Under the pieces are notes generated by a model that searched no databases, was not told where the DNA came from, and saw only the letters and a program-made list of their open reading frames with translations. A stretch of 64,000 bases of DNA from Ophiura sarsii. Taxonomy: Eukaryota > Echinodermata > Ophiuroidea > Amphilepidida > Ophiuridae. Shown piece after piece: positions 1-10,353 of the stretch. Made by a program: the position numbers and the translations under genes. Where the stretch lies: assembly GCA_035610835.1 (NCBI GenBank), contig CM069455.1:45896074-45960073 (forward strand), given 5' to 3'. The first letter of the stretch is position 1. Each line of letters starts with the position of its first letter.

Positions 1-110
1 TATCCCCACGGTAGCGCTATCGGTAAGGTTAAGTCTGCATAGCAAACTGGCTTTTATTTCAATTGCACATCAATTGAATTATTTAACATTTGAAAATTTA
101 CCTAAATTAG

Positions 111-326
111 TTAATTATCATGAGAAGAGAAGTGTTGCCTGTTAAATGATATAACAATAAAATAATAAAGAAATATCTTTGCAAAGATAATTTTGTTGAC
201 TTGAAATTAAATTCAAAACAAAATCGAAATGTATACATACATGTACATATACAAACATTTATAAATCTTTGTATATGGTGCATCATGTTACAGGCAACAC
301 TTCTTTTGCCAATAATAATCAAAATA
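111..326. repeat. Inverted repeat, MITE-like, ~35 bp arms
   Basis: The left arm around 127-145 (agaagtgttgcctgt) is matched in reverse complement at about 288-305 (acaggcaacacttct), and weaker pairing extends outward on both sides. The interior is AT-rich and has a small palindrome (atctttgcaaagat) near 175. No clear target-site duplication is visible. The short minus-strand ORF here is a by-product of the repeat. Diverged sequence similar to 205-420 recurs at about 500-690, so the region may hold an old duplication. Confidence 0.55.
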
Positions 327-690
327 TTTATAGTTTACTGAATTTAGCTAGATGTTGTTAGATTTAGATAAATGGTACTGAAAATGGTCCTCAAAAGTCA
401 TACTTTCAATCAGAATAAATGAAATACACAAAGTACAATCGCACTTAGTAATTTAGGATCTTAAGTTATAAATGACAGTTATAATTTTTGAATTTGAACT
501 TCAAAATAATTGTTCAAAAATTGAAATATATCCCACAAACATTTACAAATCTTTCCAATGGTATAATTATACCATCAGGTCTAACAAAATGTACATAACT
601 TACTTAATTTAGAATAGATGTTGTTACTTAAATGATATTTTGACACCGAGAACGGTCCTTCAAAGTAATACTTTCAATTTATGAATACAA
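205..690 (+). repeat. Diverged direct duplication (205-420 and 500-690)
   Basis: Blocks such as acaaacattta-aaatcttt, agatgttgtta and catactttcaat occur in the same order at about 205-420 and again at 500-690, with many substitutions and small indels. This was recognised by eye and is old; no coding potential is seen. The next stretch, 727-1190, shows nothing recognisable beyond AT-rich unique sequence and a short G-rich patch near 890-915. Confidence 0.3.
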
Positions 691-1194
691 ATGTACATTT
701 AAGGATCTTTATAATTTACCATTGTTTAGGTGTGGGTCAAGGGGTAACATATGGGTTGTTTCTGGTCTAATATGGGTATAATTGGTCATCAAATGTCATT
801 GTTTTATACTTCCAGAAAAAATTGTTAAAAAATAAATAAATAATAATGAATTATGTTCAGATTTTTAGCCCCAAACGCGGCCCCAAAATCATAACGCGGG
901 CGGGGGACGGGAAACTCAACATTGAGTTTCAGGGGCCTAAGGGGTATTTCTGAATGAATTTTGAATTTCTGAATCCGCACCAAGGGTAGTCTGGGCCAAT
1001 AGTCGCAATGTCATCTTGTAAAAATAGCTAAAATGGTTAGGCCTTCATGTACCTACGAGACAAATTGACTAACAAAACTGAATCACACAATTACTTCACA
1101 CATTTATTTCAGTCTAAACTCTGTGTTGAGGACCTATTTCCTTTGCTAAGAGTATGATTCGTTGAGCTAAATCCTTATTAATCCTAACGTGTTT

Positions 1195-1655
1195 TTGTGA
1201 ATTAAACTTTGTGACTTACATTGGCTACCAATCAGATCTCGCATTATCTACAAGATTCTTCTAATAACATTTAAATGTACTCGTACTTTAGCTCCTATGT
1301 ATCTACAAGATCTTATTCAACAATACGAGCCCACTCGCAATCTTCGTTCTGGCTCAAAATATATCTTCTTGCACATGTTTCTTCACCTTCTACTTCATAT
1401 GGTCGCCGTTCTTTTCAAGATGCTTCTGCTGAACTTTGGAACAATTAACCATATCATGTTAAATCCGCCAAAACTCTTGAACAGTTCAAATCATTGCTAA
1501 AAATTTAATGTTAATGTTTAATTTCTTTTTGTTTCGTCTTTTGTTACTCATGTTACTGTGTGTTTTTGTTTTGTTTTTGTTTGTGATAGCGCATAGGGAC
1601 TTAATTGTGTTATGCGCTCAATAAGTATGGTTTTATTATTATTATTATTATTAAA
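1195..1655 (+). mobile_element. 5'-truncated LINE insertion with (ATT)n tail
   Basis: It joins the decayed ORF2 tail at 1201-1500 to a short 3' UTR and a terminal (att)n microsatellite at about 1634-1654. The motif atgcgctcaataagtatgg just before the tail fits the 3' UTR/simple-repeat ending of CR1/L2-type LINEs, which are commonly 5'-truncated. The 5' boundary is not sharp and no target-site duplication was identified. Confidence 0.7.
1201..1500 (+). pseudogene. 3' end of a CR1/L2/jockey-like LINE ORF2 (RT C-terminal tail), broken
   Basis: Reading from 1201 gives LCDLHWLPIRSRIIYKILL, then a segment containing TLAPMYLQDLIQQYEPTRNL. This is the conserved tail after the reverse transcriptase domain of many animal LINEs (HWLPI..RI.YKI, LAP.YL.DL, LRS). 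Such an ORF2 protein reverse-transcribes the element's own RNA at a nicked target. Here only about 95 codons remain. The frame is interrupted: a stop precedes 1201, the expected LWN-LP motif falls in another frame near 1436-1460 and is followed by a stop, and a K-T-L-E-Q-F-K-S-LLK-like end sits near 1470-1505. The copy is 5'-truncated and dead. The fragment is confidently LINE-derived; the clade is less certain. Confidence 0.8.
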
Positions 1656-1696
1656 CTATCAGGGGAGAAAAACGGGTCAATTTTGAGGGGAAAATC

Positions 1697-1779
1697 AGTC
1701 TCTGCACATACCGCGGTTCCAACCCAGGCCGCGTGCGTGCAAGTCTCATGCTCTACCGACTGAGCTACAGGGGTTCACA
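1697..1779 (-). repeat. tRNA-Lys-like SINE head or tRNA pseudogene
   Basis: On the minus strand a clear A-box-like segment (tagctcagtcggtagagc) is followed by atgagact, as in eukaryotic tRNA-Lys, and by a degraded B box (ggttggaacc). The anticodon stem does not close properly and acceptor-stem pairing is not visible, so it is not a working tRNA. It is probably the RNA polymerase III promoter head of an old SINE, or a tRNA pseudogene. Confidence 0.6.
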
Positions 1780-1893
1780 AGTTAAACCACACGATGAGCA
1801 TGGCACGAGACGTGACGGGTCCATCGCGCGGTACAAAATTGTTGCACTGTCGGGTTTTGTGAGGTTCAGGAAGGTTTGGGTTAAGGGTTACGG

Positions 1894-1979
1894 TTGTTCT
1901 ATATAATTATGCAATTTGGGCTTGATAATTATTTGTCTAACATAAAATGCAAAATGTTGTGCTTGTGGGACACCTCCTT
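1894..1979 (+). mobile_element. Single arm of the AAAGGAGGTGTCCC foldback family
   Basis: The stretch from ttctatataatta to gtgggacacctcctt matches the right arm of the complete foldback element at 22001-22430, including the terminal acacctcctt followed by TA. The left arm is not present upstream. It is a truncated copy of that family. The sequence after it (1980-2380) is AT-rich and shows nothing recognisable. Confidence 0.6.
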
Positions 1980-2380
1980 TAAGTCCGTCCATCTTCCACA
2001 CAACACAAGACTAAAATAATTATTGAACAGTAGTTCAATATATTTTATTCTTGTGTAAAAGTGGAAATTTACAAACATGCAGAACAGTTCAAAATAGGCA
2101 AAGCTCGAAAAATTGATTGCATGAAAATGACCACTTTCATAGTATCTCTTCAGTCCATCTCATTTACAAGACTCATTTAAAATGCATTGAACTGTGGAAC
2201 TGAATTGTGATGTAATGGGATCAGATCTTTTCACTTGCGTTATTATGTTTGAGAACCTCTAAATGTTTTCTATCATATGTTTTCAATACATTGTCATTTT
2301 TTTTACCATGGATGTGGTATTTTGAAAAAGGTTTATGGATTTTGGAACATCCCACATAAAAAGTGAATGATTTAGGGATT

Positions 2381-2508
2381 TAATCATGTTTCAGCGTATG
2401 TGCATCACCAATCGACAACGGTGTTCGGGCGTCTGTGTGTGGTTAATAAACACGCAGCATGCGAGTTGTCGATTGGTGATGCACATATTATGCTGAAACA
2501 TGATTTAA
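2381..2508. repeat. Strong inverted repeat, ~43 bp arms
   Basis: The left arm at about 2383-2428 (gtgcatcaccaatcgacaac) is mirrored at about 2465-2508 (gttgtcgattggtgatgcac), and pairing extends through atgtttcagc/gctgaaacat. A ~35 base loop separates the arms. The high arm identity suggests a recent short palindromic element. The flanks show no unambiguous duplication. Confidence 0.7.
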
Positions 2509-2579
2509 TCACTTTCAAAAATGACCAGGAATTCTAAACACCATTCCATAAATTGACAATGCAAATAAGAAAATAGAGA

Positions 2580-2676
2580 GTAATTCTGTTATACCCTTCT
2601 CAGGGTATTTATAGTGCATGATTTTTAAGAACGACGCATACTAACTGATGTTAGTGTGAAGGGTATAACAGAATTA
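2580..2676. repeat. Short inverted repeat, 20 bp arms
   Basis: taattctgttatacccttct at about 2580 pairs with gaagggtataacagaatta ending near 2676, around a ~57 base interior. It lies only ~70 bases after the previous hairpin but shares no sequence with it. No role can be assigned. The stretch 2680-3025 that follows shows nothing recognisable. Confidence 0.65.
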
Positions 2677-3028
2677 TGCCGAAAAAAGTTTACTTGTAGT
2701 ACTTCAGTATTAACAAATTCATTCAATTTTCAAAAAAAAAACATCAAACTTAAATGACCAAATTTAAATAATAATCGTGTTCCTTTAAAAGTTTCAAAAG
2801 TCGATGTAAACATTTCAAAAACAACACACACTGCGGCTGCACCATCGCTTAGCGCAGAAACACTCATGCGTGGTGTGGTTCAATCGGCGTGCTGGTTGCC
2901 CATAGCAGCTTTGTTTAACTCAAATTAACAACGCTTTGCTACTGTACTTAAGGTTTTGGGGAGTTGTTGAATTATCATTAAATACACTTAAAACAATACT
3001 CCTACATTTGAACTAGACTGGGTCCATA

Positions 3029-3243
3029 TTCGCTCTTTGCACCGATCTGCCATTTGCAAGAAGAGCCTCGAACTGGAATCGGATTGAATGAAAGTGTTGC
3101 ATCATTTCACAGTGTCTCACTGCATGACCAGTCATATTGTGCAGAGAGAGTCGAACTAGTTACATGTTATGGAATAGTCCAATTCAATGCGGTACCAGTT
3201 TGAGACTCTCCTCGCAAATGGCGGATTCATGCAAAGAGCGAAT
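3029..3243. mobile_element. MITE-like inverted repeat, ~60 bp arms
   Basis: Left arm 3029-3090 (attcgctctttgca ... gaactggaatcgg) pairs with right arm 3180-3243 (ccagtttgagactctcctcg ... tgcaaagagcgaat). The arms differ by several substitutions and small gaps. The interior is unique. No transposase sequence is present, so this would be a non-autonomous element if mobile. Confidence 0.6.
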
Positions 3244-3322
3244 TGTCCTAGGTTATATGGCTGCTGCTTTGACATCGAACACTTGCGCAGGGGTGACATG
3301 AAGACCAGGTGGATGCAGTCTA

Positions 3323-3888
3323 CAGTCCTCAAAATAAGTAACTGACCAGGTAATTAATATACTCTTAACTCCAAAACTATAGCTCCTACATAAAATATTA
3401 AATAATAAAGTTGTAAAGAAATTTCTCCTCTTTAACTTGATACATTATTCATTAAGATCGGTTAATAATTAAGAACGCGACATTGAAAAGGATAGAACAA
3501 AGTGCAGTTTACATTTTAACACTTGGGATTTGAACACGCGGGACAGTGTGACAGGTATGTGTATGGGTTGCATTGATCAATTGATGCATCCCCAATCCCC
3601 GTCTTACTATCGACCAGAGGTTTGTCGCTACCAGTTAATCAATAATCTGCCTGTTGCTAGTCCTAGGCTGCGTGTAGACGAACGAAATGTTAAAATGAAA
3701 AACGGACTTTGTTTTGGTTTAGGGCACATAACTGAGTAAATATTCATTCAATCTTTACGTGTAATATCTCAAATTGAAGACAAGAAATTTCCTTACAACT
3801 TTATTACCTAATATTTTTACATAGGAGTTATAGTTTTGGAGTTGAGAGCATATTTATTACCTGGTCAGTTACTTATTTTGAGGACTGA
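3323..3888. mobile_element. Foldback element with ~105 bp terminal inverted repeats
   Basis: The left terminus at 3323-3425 (agtcctcaaaataagtaact...) is matched in reverse complement at 3779-3888 (...agttacttattttgaggact) with roughly 90% identity by eye. The total length is near 566 bp. The interior (3430-3775) is single copy in this window and has only a short spurious ORF. The clean ends suggest a DNA-transposon derivative. The target-site duplication could not be fixed. Confidence 0.7.
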
Positions 3889-3945
3889 CATGTAGTTCTA
3901 AAACAGGGACAAAGTGTACTTCAGGTCTCAGACAGATACTGGTTT

Positions 3946-4306
3946 ACTAGTATCGTTCAATACTGGAACATAAAGATTGCCAGTATCGCTCGATACTGGT
4001 ACGATGTTACTGTTCCAGTATCAGTTGGTTACTGTTCCAGTATCATTTGATACTGGAACACCAAATTGTGTTCCAGTATCGATCGATACTGGAATATTTT
4101 TATGTTCCAGTATCGGGCGATACTGGTACACATACATGTACTACCAGTGTGATTTGTCCCAGTATTGGACGATACTGGTGTATAATTGTGTTCTAGTATC
4201 GCCCAATACTGGAACACTTTATAATGTCCCAATCGTCCGATACTGGAACATTCACTTTGTACCAGTATCGAACGATACTGGGTGTTCCAGTATCGGACGA
4301 TACTAG
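3946..4306. repeat. Array of about eleven short palindromes, core CCAGTATCGNNCGATACTGG
   Basis: A 20-bp perfect or near-perfect palindrome recurs at about 3980, 4015, 4037, 4073, 4107, 4159, 4193, 4228, 4262 and 4287, with a degenerate unit near 3946. Most start-to-start distances are 34-36 bp. Arms are conserved, while the two central bases and the 8-18 base spacers vary. Short ORFs on both strands encoding repeats such as PVSxDTGT simply reflect this array. It could be a minisatellite of hairpins or a cluster of sites for a dimeric protein; the sequence alone cannot decide. It is not a prokaryotic CRISPR. Confidence 0.8.
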
Positions 4307-4319
4307 TACAGTCCAGAAT

Positions 4320-5390
4320 TGGGACCTTAAGTACACCTTTTCCAAAAACAGGATAAAGTTGGAAAATAGAAAAAGGAATAATAATAATATGATGTCCTTC
4401 AAATGTTTTTTTCTTCTTTCATTTCTTTATTTATCAAGTGTTTTAGTTAGTTTGGAAACAGACATTATAACGATTTTACACTGACACAAATGCTTGCCAG
4501 AATGACGTCAGGCCGTTGTTGTTACACTGTTTTTTTTTAATAACGCCGCCCCCAACTTTAAATAAATGCAATAACGCAATACCGTCTTCGTCACACCACT
4601 TCACTAGACAGTTTACACACAAGGCCAAATTTCATATCGTCATTGTGCAGAAAACATCTTGTTGGCCCTCGAACATGCTTAGAATGGAACCTTCACAGAG
4701 ATTACTAACAGGCAGGCAGTATTGCCATGTTCAGGGGCCAGTTACATATATCCTTTTTGGCCCTGGAACAGGTGTAAAAGAACTGTGCCATTAGGTTATT
4801 ACTGAAGAGGTTTGTTTTAACATGTTTAGGGGCCAATTGTGTATCCTTTTCCCGCTCAAAGACGATATAATTCCAACTGGAATTCACAATAATAAAAACT
4901 TCTCTTTTTTGTTATAACTTTTTTTAAATGTTAAAAAAAAAACATGAAACATTTTAATATAGAAATTCTACTTACAGGAATGCGATAACATTACAATAAA
5001 TGTTATACTTACTATACACTGACCTTATAATCGGAAGGATTCTGGTGTGATGAATAAAAAAATAGGTTTTTCTTTTTCTTTCTTTTCTAAACCAAGGTAA
5101 ATGTATGCAGGTTTTTCAAGTCAAAATTCATGAGTAATGATGAACTACTATGTGGTAAAATGTTTAAAAAAATCTTGATAAAATGGATCCAAAACATAAA
5201 ATTAAATATTTTTTTCAAACAAAAATACTATTGAATTTGTTTCGATATAATATATTCTTTCTCTATATTGTCATACACCATTTATGGTAACAGACAATGA
5301 CTGAAATTGATGAAAAAGACCTGTTAACAATATTATATTTATTTATGTGTAAATACCTGAAGATTTTTTGAACATTTACAATTTGCAGGA
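4320..5390. other. AT-rich stretch without recognisable gene
   Basis: This stretch is mostly unique, A/T-rich DNA with homopolymer A and T runs. A weak direct repeat is visible at about 4730-4760 and 4820-4850 (catgttcaggggcca / catgtttaggggcca). Short ORFs lack any recognisable motif. A TGACGTCA octamer lies at 4503-4510. Confidence 0.5.
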
Positions 5391-5394
5391 AGAC

Positions 5395-6005
5395 ACAATG
5401 TTACACGATTACACGAGTGATACAACATGATCACAAGATACAACAAGACCACATGTGATCATATCACATAATATGACCACATGATACATTGTCATTACAT
5501 GATACTATATGATCATATGTGATATAACATATTCACATGATGTAATAACATATTCACATGATGTAATAACATATTCACATGATGTAATAACATGCTCACA
5601 TGATGTAATAACATGATCACATGATGTAATAACATGATCACATGATGTAATAACATGATCACATGTTATAACATGATTACATGTTATGTAATAACATGAT
5701 CACATGTTATGTAATAACATGATCACATGTTATGTAATAATGATCATATGATATACTATGATCACATAATGCATTACGACATGGTATCATCATACAGCAC
5801 GGTCACATGATACAACATGATCATATGTGATACAACATGATCACACAATGTAATCACAATATGACATAATATATGATCATACAGAATGATCACATGATGC
5901 AACATAATACCAGGCCTGCATAATACCATGATCACATGACACACAATGACTGAATACAGTCACTAAGTCATTTGAAACCAGTTACATAATCACATTATAA
6001 TAAGA
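5395..6005. repeat. Degenerate CACATGATGTAATAACATGAT tandem repeat block
   Basis: At about 5526-5655 a 21-bp unit (cacatgatgtaataacatat) repeats about six to seven times. It is followed at 5655-5735 by a 23-bp variant containing acatgttatgtaataacatg, about three copies. Outside this core (5395-5525 and 5735-6005) the words gatcacatgatacaacatga recur irregularly. The block appears related to the 36-bp satellite just downstream through shared atgatca/acatgat words. Confidence 0.75.
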
Positions 6006-6209
6006 CATGGACCCATGATCATCTGATAGAAGCCAATAATAATTGTGACCCGTCAGGCCGTCACATCAAAATGGACATGTTGGAGGCCTGAGTCAAATCA
6101 GAGTTAATGATATGGCTTGAAAGAACACATTTTTGTCTATTATTTTCTTTATAATTCACCATATATTTGCCTCTATCTCTATGTCCTTTTGGACGCGACT
6201 GGTCACAAT

Positions 6210-6890
6210 TAACATGGACCCATGATCATCTGATACAAGCCGAATGAACATGGACCTATGATCATATGATACAGGCCAATTGAACATGGACCCATGATCA
6301 TCTGATACAAGCCCACTCAACATGGACCCATGATCACCTGATACAAGCCCACTGAACATGGACCCATGATCACCTGTTACAAGCCGACTGAACATGGACC
6401 TATGATCATATGATACAAGCCAATTGAACATGGACCCATGATCACCTGACATAAGCCGACTGAACATGGACCCATGATCATCTGATACAAACAGACTGAA
6501 CATGGACCAATGATCACCTGATACAAGCCGACTAAACATGGACCCTTGATCATCTGATACAAGCCAATTGAACATGGACCCATGATCACATGATACAAGC
6601 AGACTGAACATGGACCCATGATCATCTGATACAAGCAGACTTAACATAGACCCATGATCACCTGACATAAGCCGACTGAACATGGACCCATGCTCATCTG
6701 ATACAAGCCAATTGAACATGGACCCATGATCACATGATACAAGCAGACTGAACATGGACCCATGATCATCTGATACAAGCAGACTGAACATAGACCCATG
6801 ATCACCTGACATAAGCCGACTGAACATGGACCCATGCTCATCTGATACAAGCCAATTGAACATGGACCCATGATCTGATACAGGCAGACT
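6210..6890. repeat. 36-bp minisatellite, 19 units, with a 144-bp higher-order period
   Basis: The unit aacatggacccatgatcatc... starts at 6210 and recurs every 36 bp to 6858, 19 units in all. Because 36 is a multiple of three, long ORFs stay open on the minus strand (291 codons at 6156-7031, with a 12-residue DHGSMFSRLVSG-like period). Units 6606-6749 and 6750-6893 are near-identical four-unit blocks, so a higher-order 144-bp repeat has formed. The ORF also runs into low-complexity flanking repeats and has no domain or signal features, so I treat it as a by-product. Confidence 0.85.
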
Positions 6891-7144
6891 GAACTTTGTT
6901 ACTTTATACAACATGAAACATGTGATCATATGATACACCATAGTCACATGATATAACATGGTCACATGACACAGCATCTTCACATAATAGAACATAATTA
7001 CATGATGCAACATGGTTACATGAAGCAGCATAGCATGACAGACAGCTCATTCTGATCCTGAATGACCAACACCTTCAGTTTATTTCATGCAGTAGTCACT
7101 GATAATCATAACCTCTACCTACATGTATTTTAAGATTTCAGTCC

Positions 7145-7475
7145 ATCCTCATACATCAGAGGATTTCATCAGAATGGCACTGATCCACTTTTGGCGGGAA
7201 GAAACATCATCTTCAGAGTTAAGTAGTGGATCATAGGTTTTTGTGGCTGAGCAATTAAGACCCCTCTTCTCAGTTGAGTGTCTGGTCCCCTCTCTTTCTG
7301 ATTTCCATCGCCGCGCGTATCTCTCTGGCATTTCTGTCGTGTTCTCGACCAAATATGGTGGTCTCATCCCAGTCTAATATATATAGTTTGCTCTAGCTGC
7401 ATGGTCCGAAGATGATGTTTATTCCAGCCAAAGTGGATCATTGCCATTCTGATGAAATCCTCTAATGTATGACGA
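7145..7475. repeat. Inverted repeat with ~65 bp arms enclosing a Penelope-like remnant
   Basis: The left arm 7149-7214 (catcagaggatttcatcaga...) is matched inverted at 7406-7472 (...tctgatgaaatcctctaatg) with about 85-90% identity by eye. The enclosed ~190 bp, with the left arm, reads on the minus strand as a Penelope-like C-terminal fragment. Inverted partial copies flanking an element are a known arrangement for Penelope-like elements, which fits. Confidence 0.7.
7200..7380 (-). pseudogene. Penelope-like element, C-terminal (post-GIY-YIG) fragment, broken
   Basis: On the minus strand, starting near 7378, one frame reads WDETTIFGREHDRNAREIRA followed by AMEIRKRGDQTLN and a stop. This fits the segment after the GIY-YIG endonuclease of Penelope-like elements: a W-D...I..RE box, then R.IREA..IR.RG...LNR..G, and a final YDPLL-like end. 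In a different frame the local ORF gives TYDPLLNSEDD, consistent with that end after a frameshift. Intact proteins combine reverse transcriptase and endonuclease. Here only about 60 codons with stops and a frameshift remain. The assignment rests on motif memory and needs a profile search. Confidence 0.5.
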
Positions 7476-7558
7476 TGAAAAATTAATATGTGAGTATTCA
7501 TTTATTGATTACGACAAGCATATTGTTTACTTCTATGAAATTCAACAAGCCTGATGTA

Positions 7559-7880
7559 TCTCTTCACCGATCAACATTACACCTTTACAACTCGCAAGAT
7601 GTCACTTCTAGAAATGATGAAATTATAGGTGTAATTATAGGTGTGTGTATCTTTTTATCGATCCACATTACACCTTTTGAACTCGCAAGATGTCACTTCT
7701 AGAAATGATGCAATTATAGGTGTGTGTATCTTTTTACCGATCAACATTACACCTTTACAACTCGCAAGATGTCACTTCTAGAAATGATGAAATTATAGGT
7801 GTGTGTATCTTTTTACCGATCAACATTACACCTTTTGAACTCGCAAGATGTCACTTCTAGAAATGATGCAATTATAGGTA
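7559..7880 (+). repeat. 79-bp tandem repeat, 4 units
   Basis: Units start at 7559, 7650, 7729 and 7808. The last three are exactly 79 bp apart and the first is 91 bp long because of a small internal duplication (gtgtaattatag). Each carries accgatcaacattacacc and ctcgcaagatgtcacttcta. Alternating acctttacaact and accttttgaact versions suggest duplication of a dimer. The stretch 7880-8300 after it has nothing recognisable. Confidence 0.85.
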
Positions 7881-8304
7881 TGTAGGATTGATTCAACAGT
7901 GACTACTGCATTAACATTGCAATATGACCTTTAACCTTTAACTGTTAATTAACCCCTCAAAAGAGTCATCCCCCATTATCTTGCGAACACATTTACAAAC
8001 GAGTCTTTTTATAATACATTCCAAAAAAATAGCTCCATCCAGAAGTTACATCTCCGAGGGCTCAATCCACTAGCATCTATACAGTGATCCTAAATCCATG
8101 GAAGCCATCGAACTTGGTGTCCCGGAGATGAGATTAACGTTATAGGCCTTGTATAAAAACTTTGCAGTCTGTATATTAACAATACATACAATTATACACA
8201 CACATAGACACAGGCACAGAAAAAATAGGGTCGCAAAACCTTTTTTTGTGTTATACAATAATACTACATTCTGCTTTTTAAGACGTTTTTAGCGTTGCAC
8301 TACA

Positions 8305-8396
8305 GCTTGCCGCCCTCAACGTGTCGTACGATTAATATAATATAAATTATGCTTGCCGCCCTCAACGTGTTGTACGATTAATATAATATAAATTAT
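8305..8396 (+). repeat. 46-bp tandem duplication, 2 units
   Basis: gcttgccgccctcaacgtgt plus its AT-rich tail occurs at 8305-8350 and is repeated at 8351-8396 with one substitution. A third unit starts (gctta) and stops. This is a recent local duplication of no obvious function. Confidence 0.9.
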
Positions 8397-8570
8397 GCTT
8401 ACTGCAGCATAAAACAGATAGGCTATATGTATCATCGGTAATTAACAAAATAGAACTAACTTTACAACTCTGCAACATCTCTTCGTCATTTAGTGGCACG
8501 ATAGCCTATAATACAATCAAGTGTTTCTATAACTATTTCATCCAGAGATTTTGATATAGGTGTGCGCATA

Positions 8571-8782
8571 CAGGGTGTCCCAAAAAATCTCTACTTGAGA
8601 AAAAGGACATGCAACTTCTTTGAATAAATAGAGTGTTTTGTTGTCTTTTACTGTCAACATCCAATGATAATTTTTAAGACAAATATCATATGAAAGATTA
8701 CCTAGAAAAAACTTAGCGAATTCCATGCCTTTTTGGAAAGTTATGCATTAAAATTGAATAACTTTTTTTCTGGGACACCCTG
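8571..8782. mobile_element. Tc1/mariner-type MITE (CAGGGTGTCCCA termini, TA target)
   Basis: Terminal inverted repeats cagggtgtccca and tgggacaccctg bound a 212-bp element. Both ends are flanked directly by TA (8569-8570 and 8783-8784), the target of Tc1/mariner transposases. The interior is AT-rich with no transposase. The short minus-strand ORF spanning it is not meaningful. Confidence 0.8.
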
Positions 8783-8849
8783 TAAGTCACACAATTAAGG
8801 TGTGTACATGCCTAAGGAGAGGTAGTAACATGTTAAAAGACACTACGAG

Positions 8850-9267
8850 AAAGCAGTCTCATTCCCTGTCATATTGTGTGCAATGTTCAATCTCACACAC
8901 CAACATGTCTAGTTTGGTGAACTTTGCACACTTTGGATGATGTGATTAAGATTTTTTGTTTCGAAATGGCTCAAAATTGGTTCAAACTTTTACTTTTGTG
9001 GTGAACAAAATTCTGGTTTCTCAATCAAATTTGGTGATGAGTTCAATCTCCCATTCCACCACATGTGATATTGATTATACAAACTTGATCAAAGTTTAAT
9101 TTCACATACCAACATTGGTTAATTTGGTGAACTTTGCACACTGTCAAATACCAAAAGAAAAGAAAGAAACTACTCTGATTGAACCTATTCATAGAGTGCA
9201 AAGTTCAACAAACCTATAACATACTGCGGGAAAGCACACACAAACCACATGAATGAGACTGCTTCAT
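8850..9267. mobile_element. MITE-like element with GCAGTCTCATTC ends and internal direct repeats
   Basis: aagcagtctcattc at 8851-8865 pairs with gaatgagactgctt at 9251-9264. Inside, a ~45 bp segment ending ttggtgaactttgcacact occurs at 8888-8932 and again at 9096-9141. The target duplication is unclear. Confidence 0.5.
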
Positions 9268-9269
9268 GT

Positions 9270-10350
9270 GATTCCCCCTTCTAATCCCCTGAAATAACAA
9301 ATATCTGATGTTTCTTCTATTTTTTGCAGTTGTAAATCAATCTGGTTTTTTTTCTTAAAAAACAAACAAACGAACAAAACAATGTCTTATATATACTGCA
9401 CCATGGCCCAGCCATGATAAATTTTGTACAATGTCTCTATGTTACAAGGTATTTTCTTCTCTTATGTAAATAAGGTGCTATATTATTGACTGCTACAATG
9501 TATCAGTCGATGAACTATACGGAAATGACAAACACAACATAATTTATTAAGAAATATTGGTACTTAAACTGTGTGTAAAAATATCCAAGTTAACGCTTGA
9601 AAAACGATTCTACAATTATTGACAAGTTGCTGGCGAACGCAGAAGTCCAGTTGTAATGTGGAGAATGCATACGGTAGCAGACAGACACCAGTACTTTGGG
9701 TTTTGCTCGTGGGAAATATTTAGGATGCGGTGATGGAAACGAAAAAGAAAAAGAAAATTTGGCAATTTTTAAAAGAGCAGAACAACTTAAAAATTTGTTT
9801 TACAATGTTTTTGTTTTGTTTGTTTCATTTCAAATTATATTTTCCTTTGAAATTTGAGATTGAAGCAGTTTTATGGAGAGAGAAAAATATCTGTCTGACA
9901 GAACCTACTTGGAACAATCTGCCTTCCTTGTCACTTCCAAGACAGAAAAAATGATTTTTACAAATAGTTAATTTCCTTTTTCAAGTGTTTGCAAATTTGA
10001 ACAGGCAACACATGTACAAACTGCTCTTAATTTTCCACATTTCAAAAGATCTGCCATTACACCCCTAGTATATGTTCCTGTGGATGAAATCCAAAATGGC
10101 TGACAACATAATCGCAAAATAGCTGTACGCAGTACGGACTATTTCTGGTGTAAATTCTCTTTGATATAATTCTATGGTAGTAAAAAACACTAAAGAGACA
10201 ACTTATTTATATAGATAAAAAATAACACAAGAATGACCATTGGTTTTTGACAAAATGCTCTCTGTACAGTGCCAGAACCACCGACAACAAAACATCAGCT
10301 AACTAATTAACCTATGATAGTTGTATTTTAAACAAACAGAGAGGCCTCAT
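9270..10350. other. AT-rich unique stretch, no recognisable gene
   Basis: Ordinary A/T-rich sequence with short low-complexity ORFs rich in K, F and L. I see no splice-flanked protein-like segment, RNA gene or repeat family here. Confidence 0.5.
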
Positions 10351-10353
10351 CCA

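Noticed and set aside
3946..4306. CRISPR array
   Set aside because: Palindromes with short spacers at 34-36 bp spacing look superficially similar, but spacers are only 8-18 bases, repeats are degenerate, there are no cas genes and the context is animal DNA.
3977..4402. Short ORFs on both strands with PVSxDTGT or SSIGRYW repeats
   Set aside because: Both strands give similar peptides because the underlying units are palindromes.
6156..7031. 291-codon minus-strand ORF as a repeat protein gene
   Set aside because: It is explained by the stop-free 36-bp minisatellite. Other frames are open as well, the start lies in low-complexity CATGAT repeats, and no signal, domain or splice context is seen.
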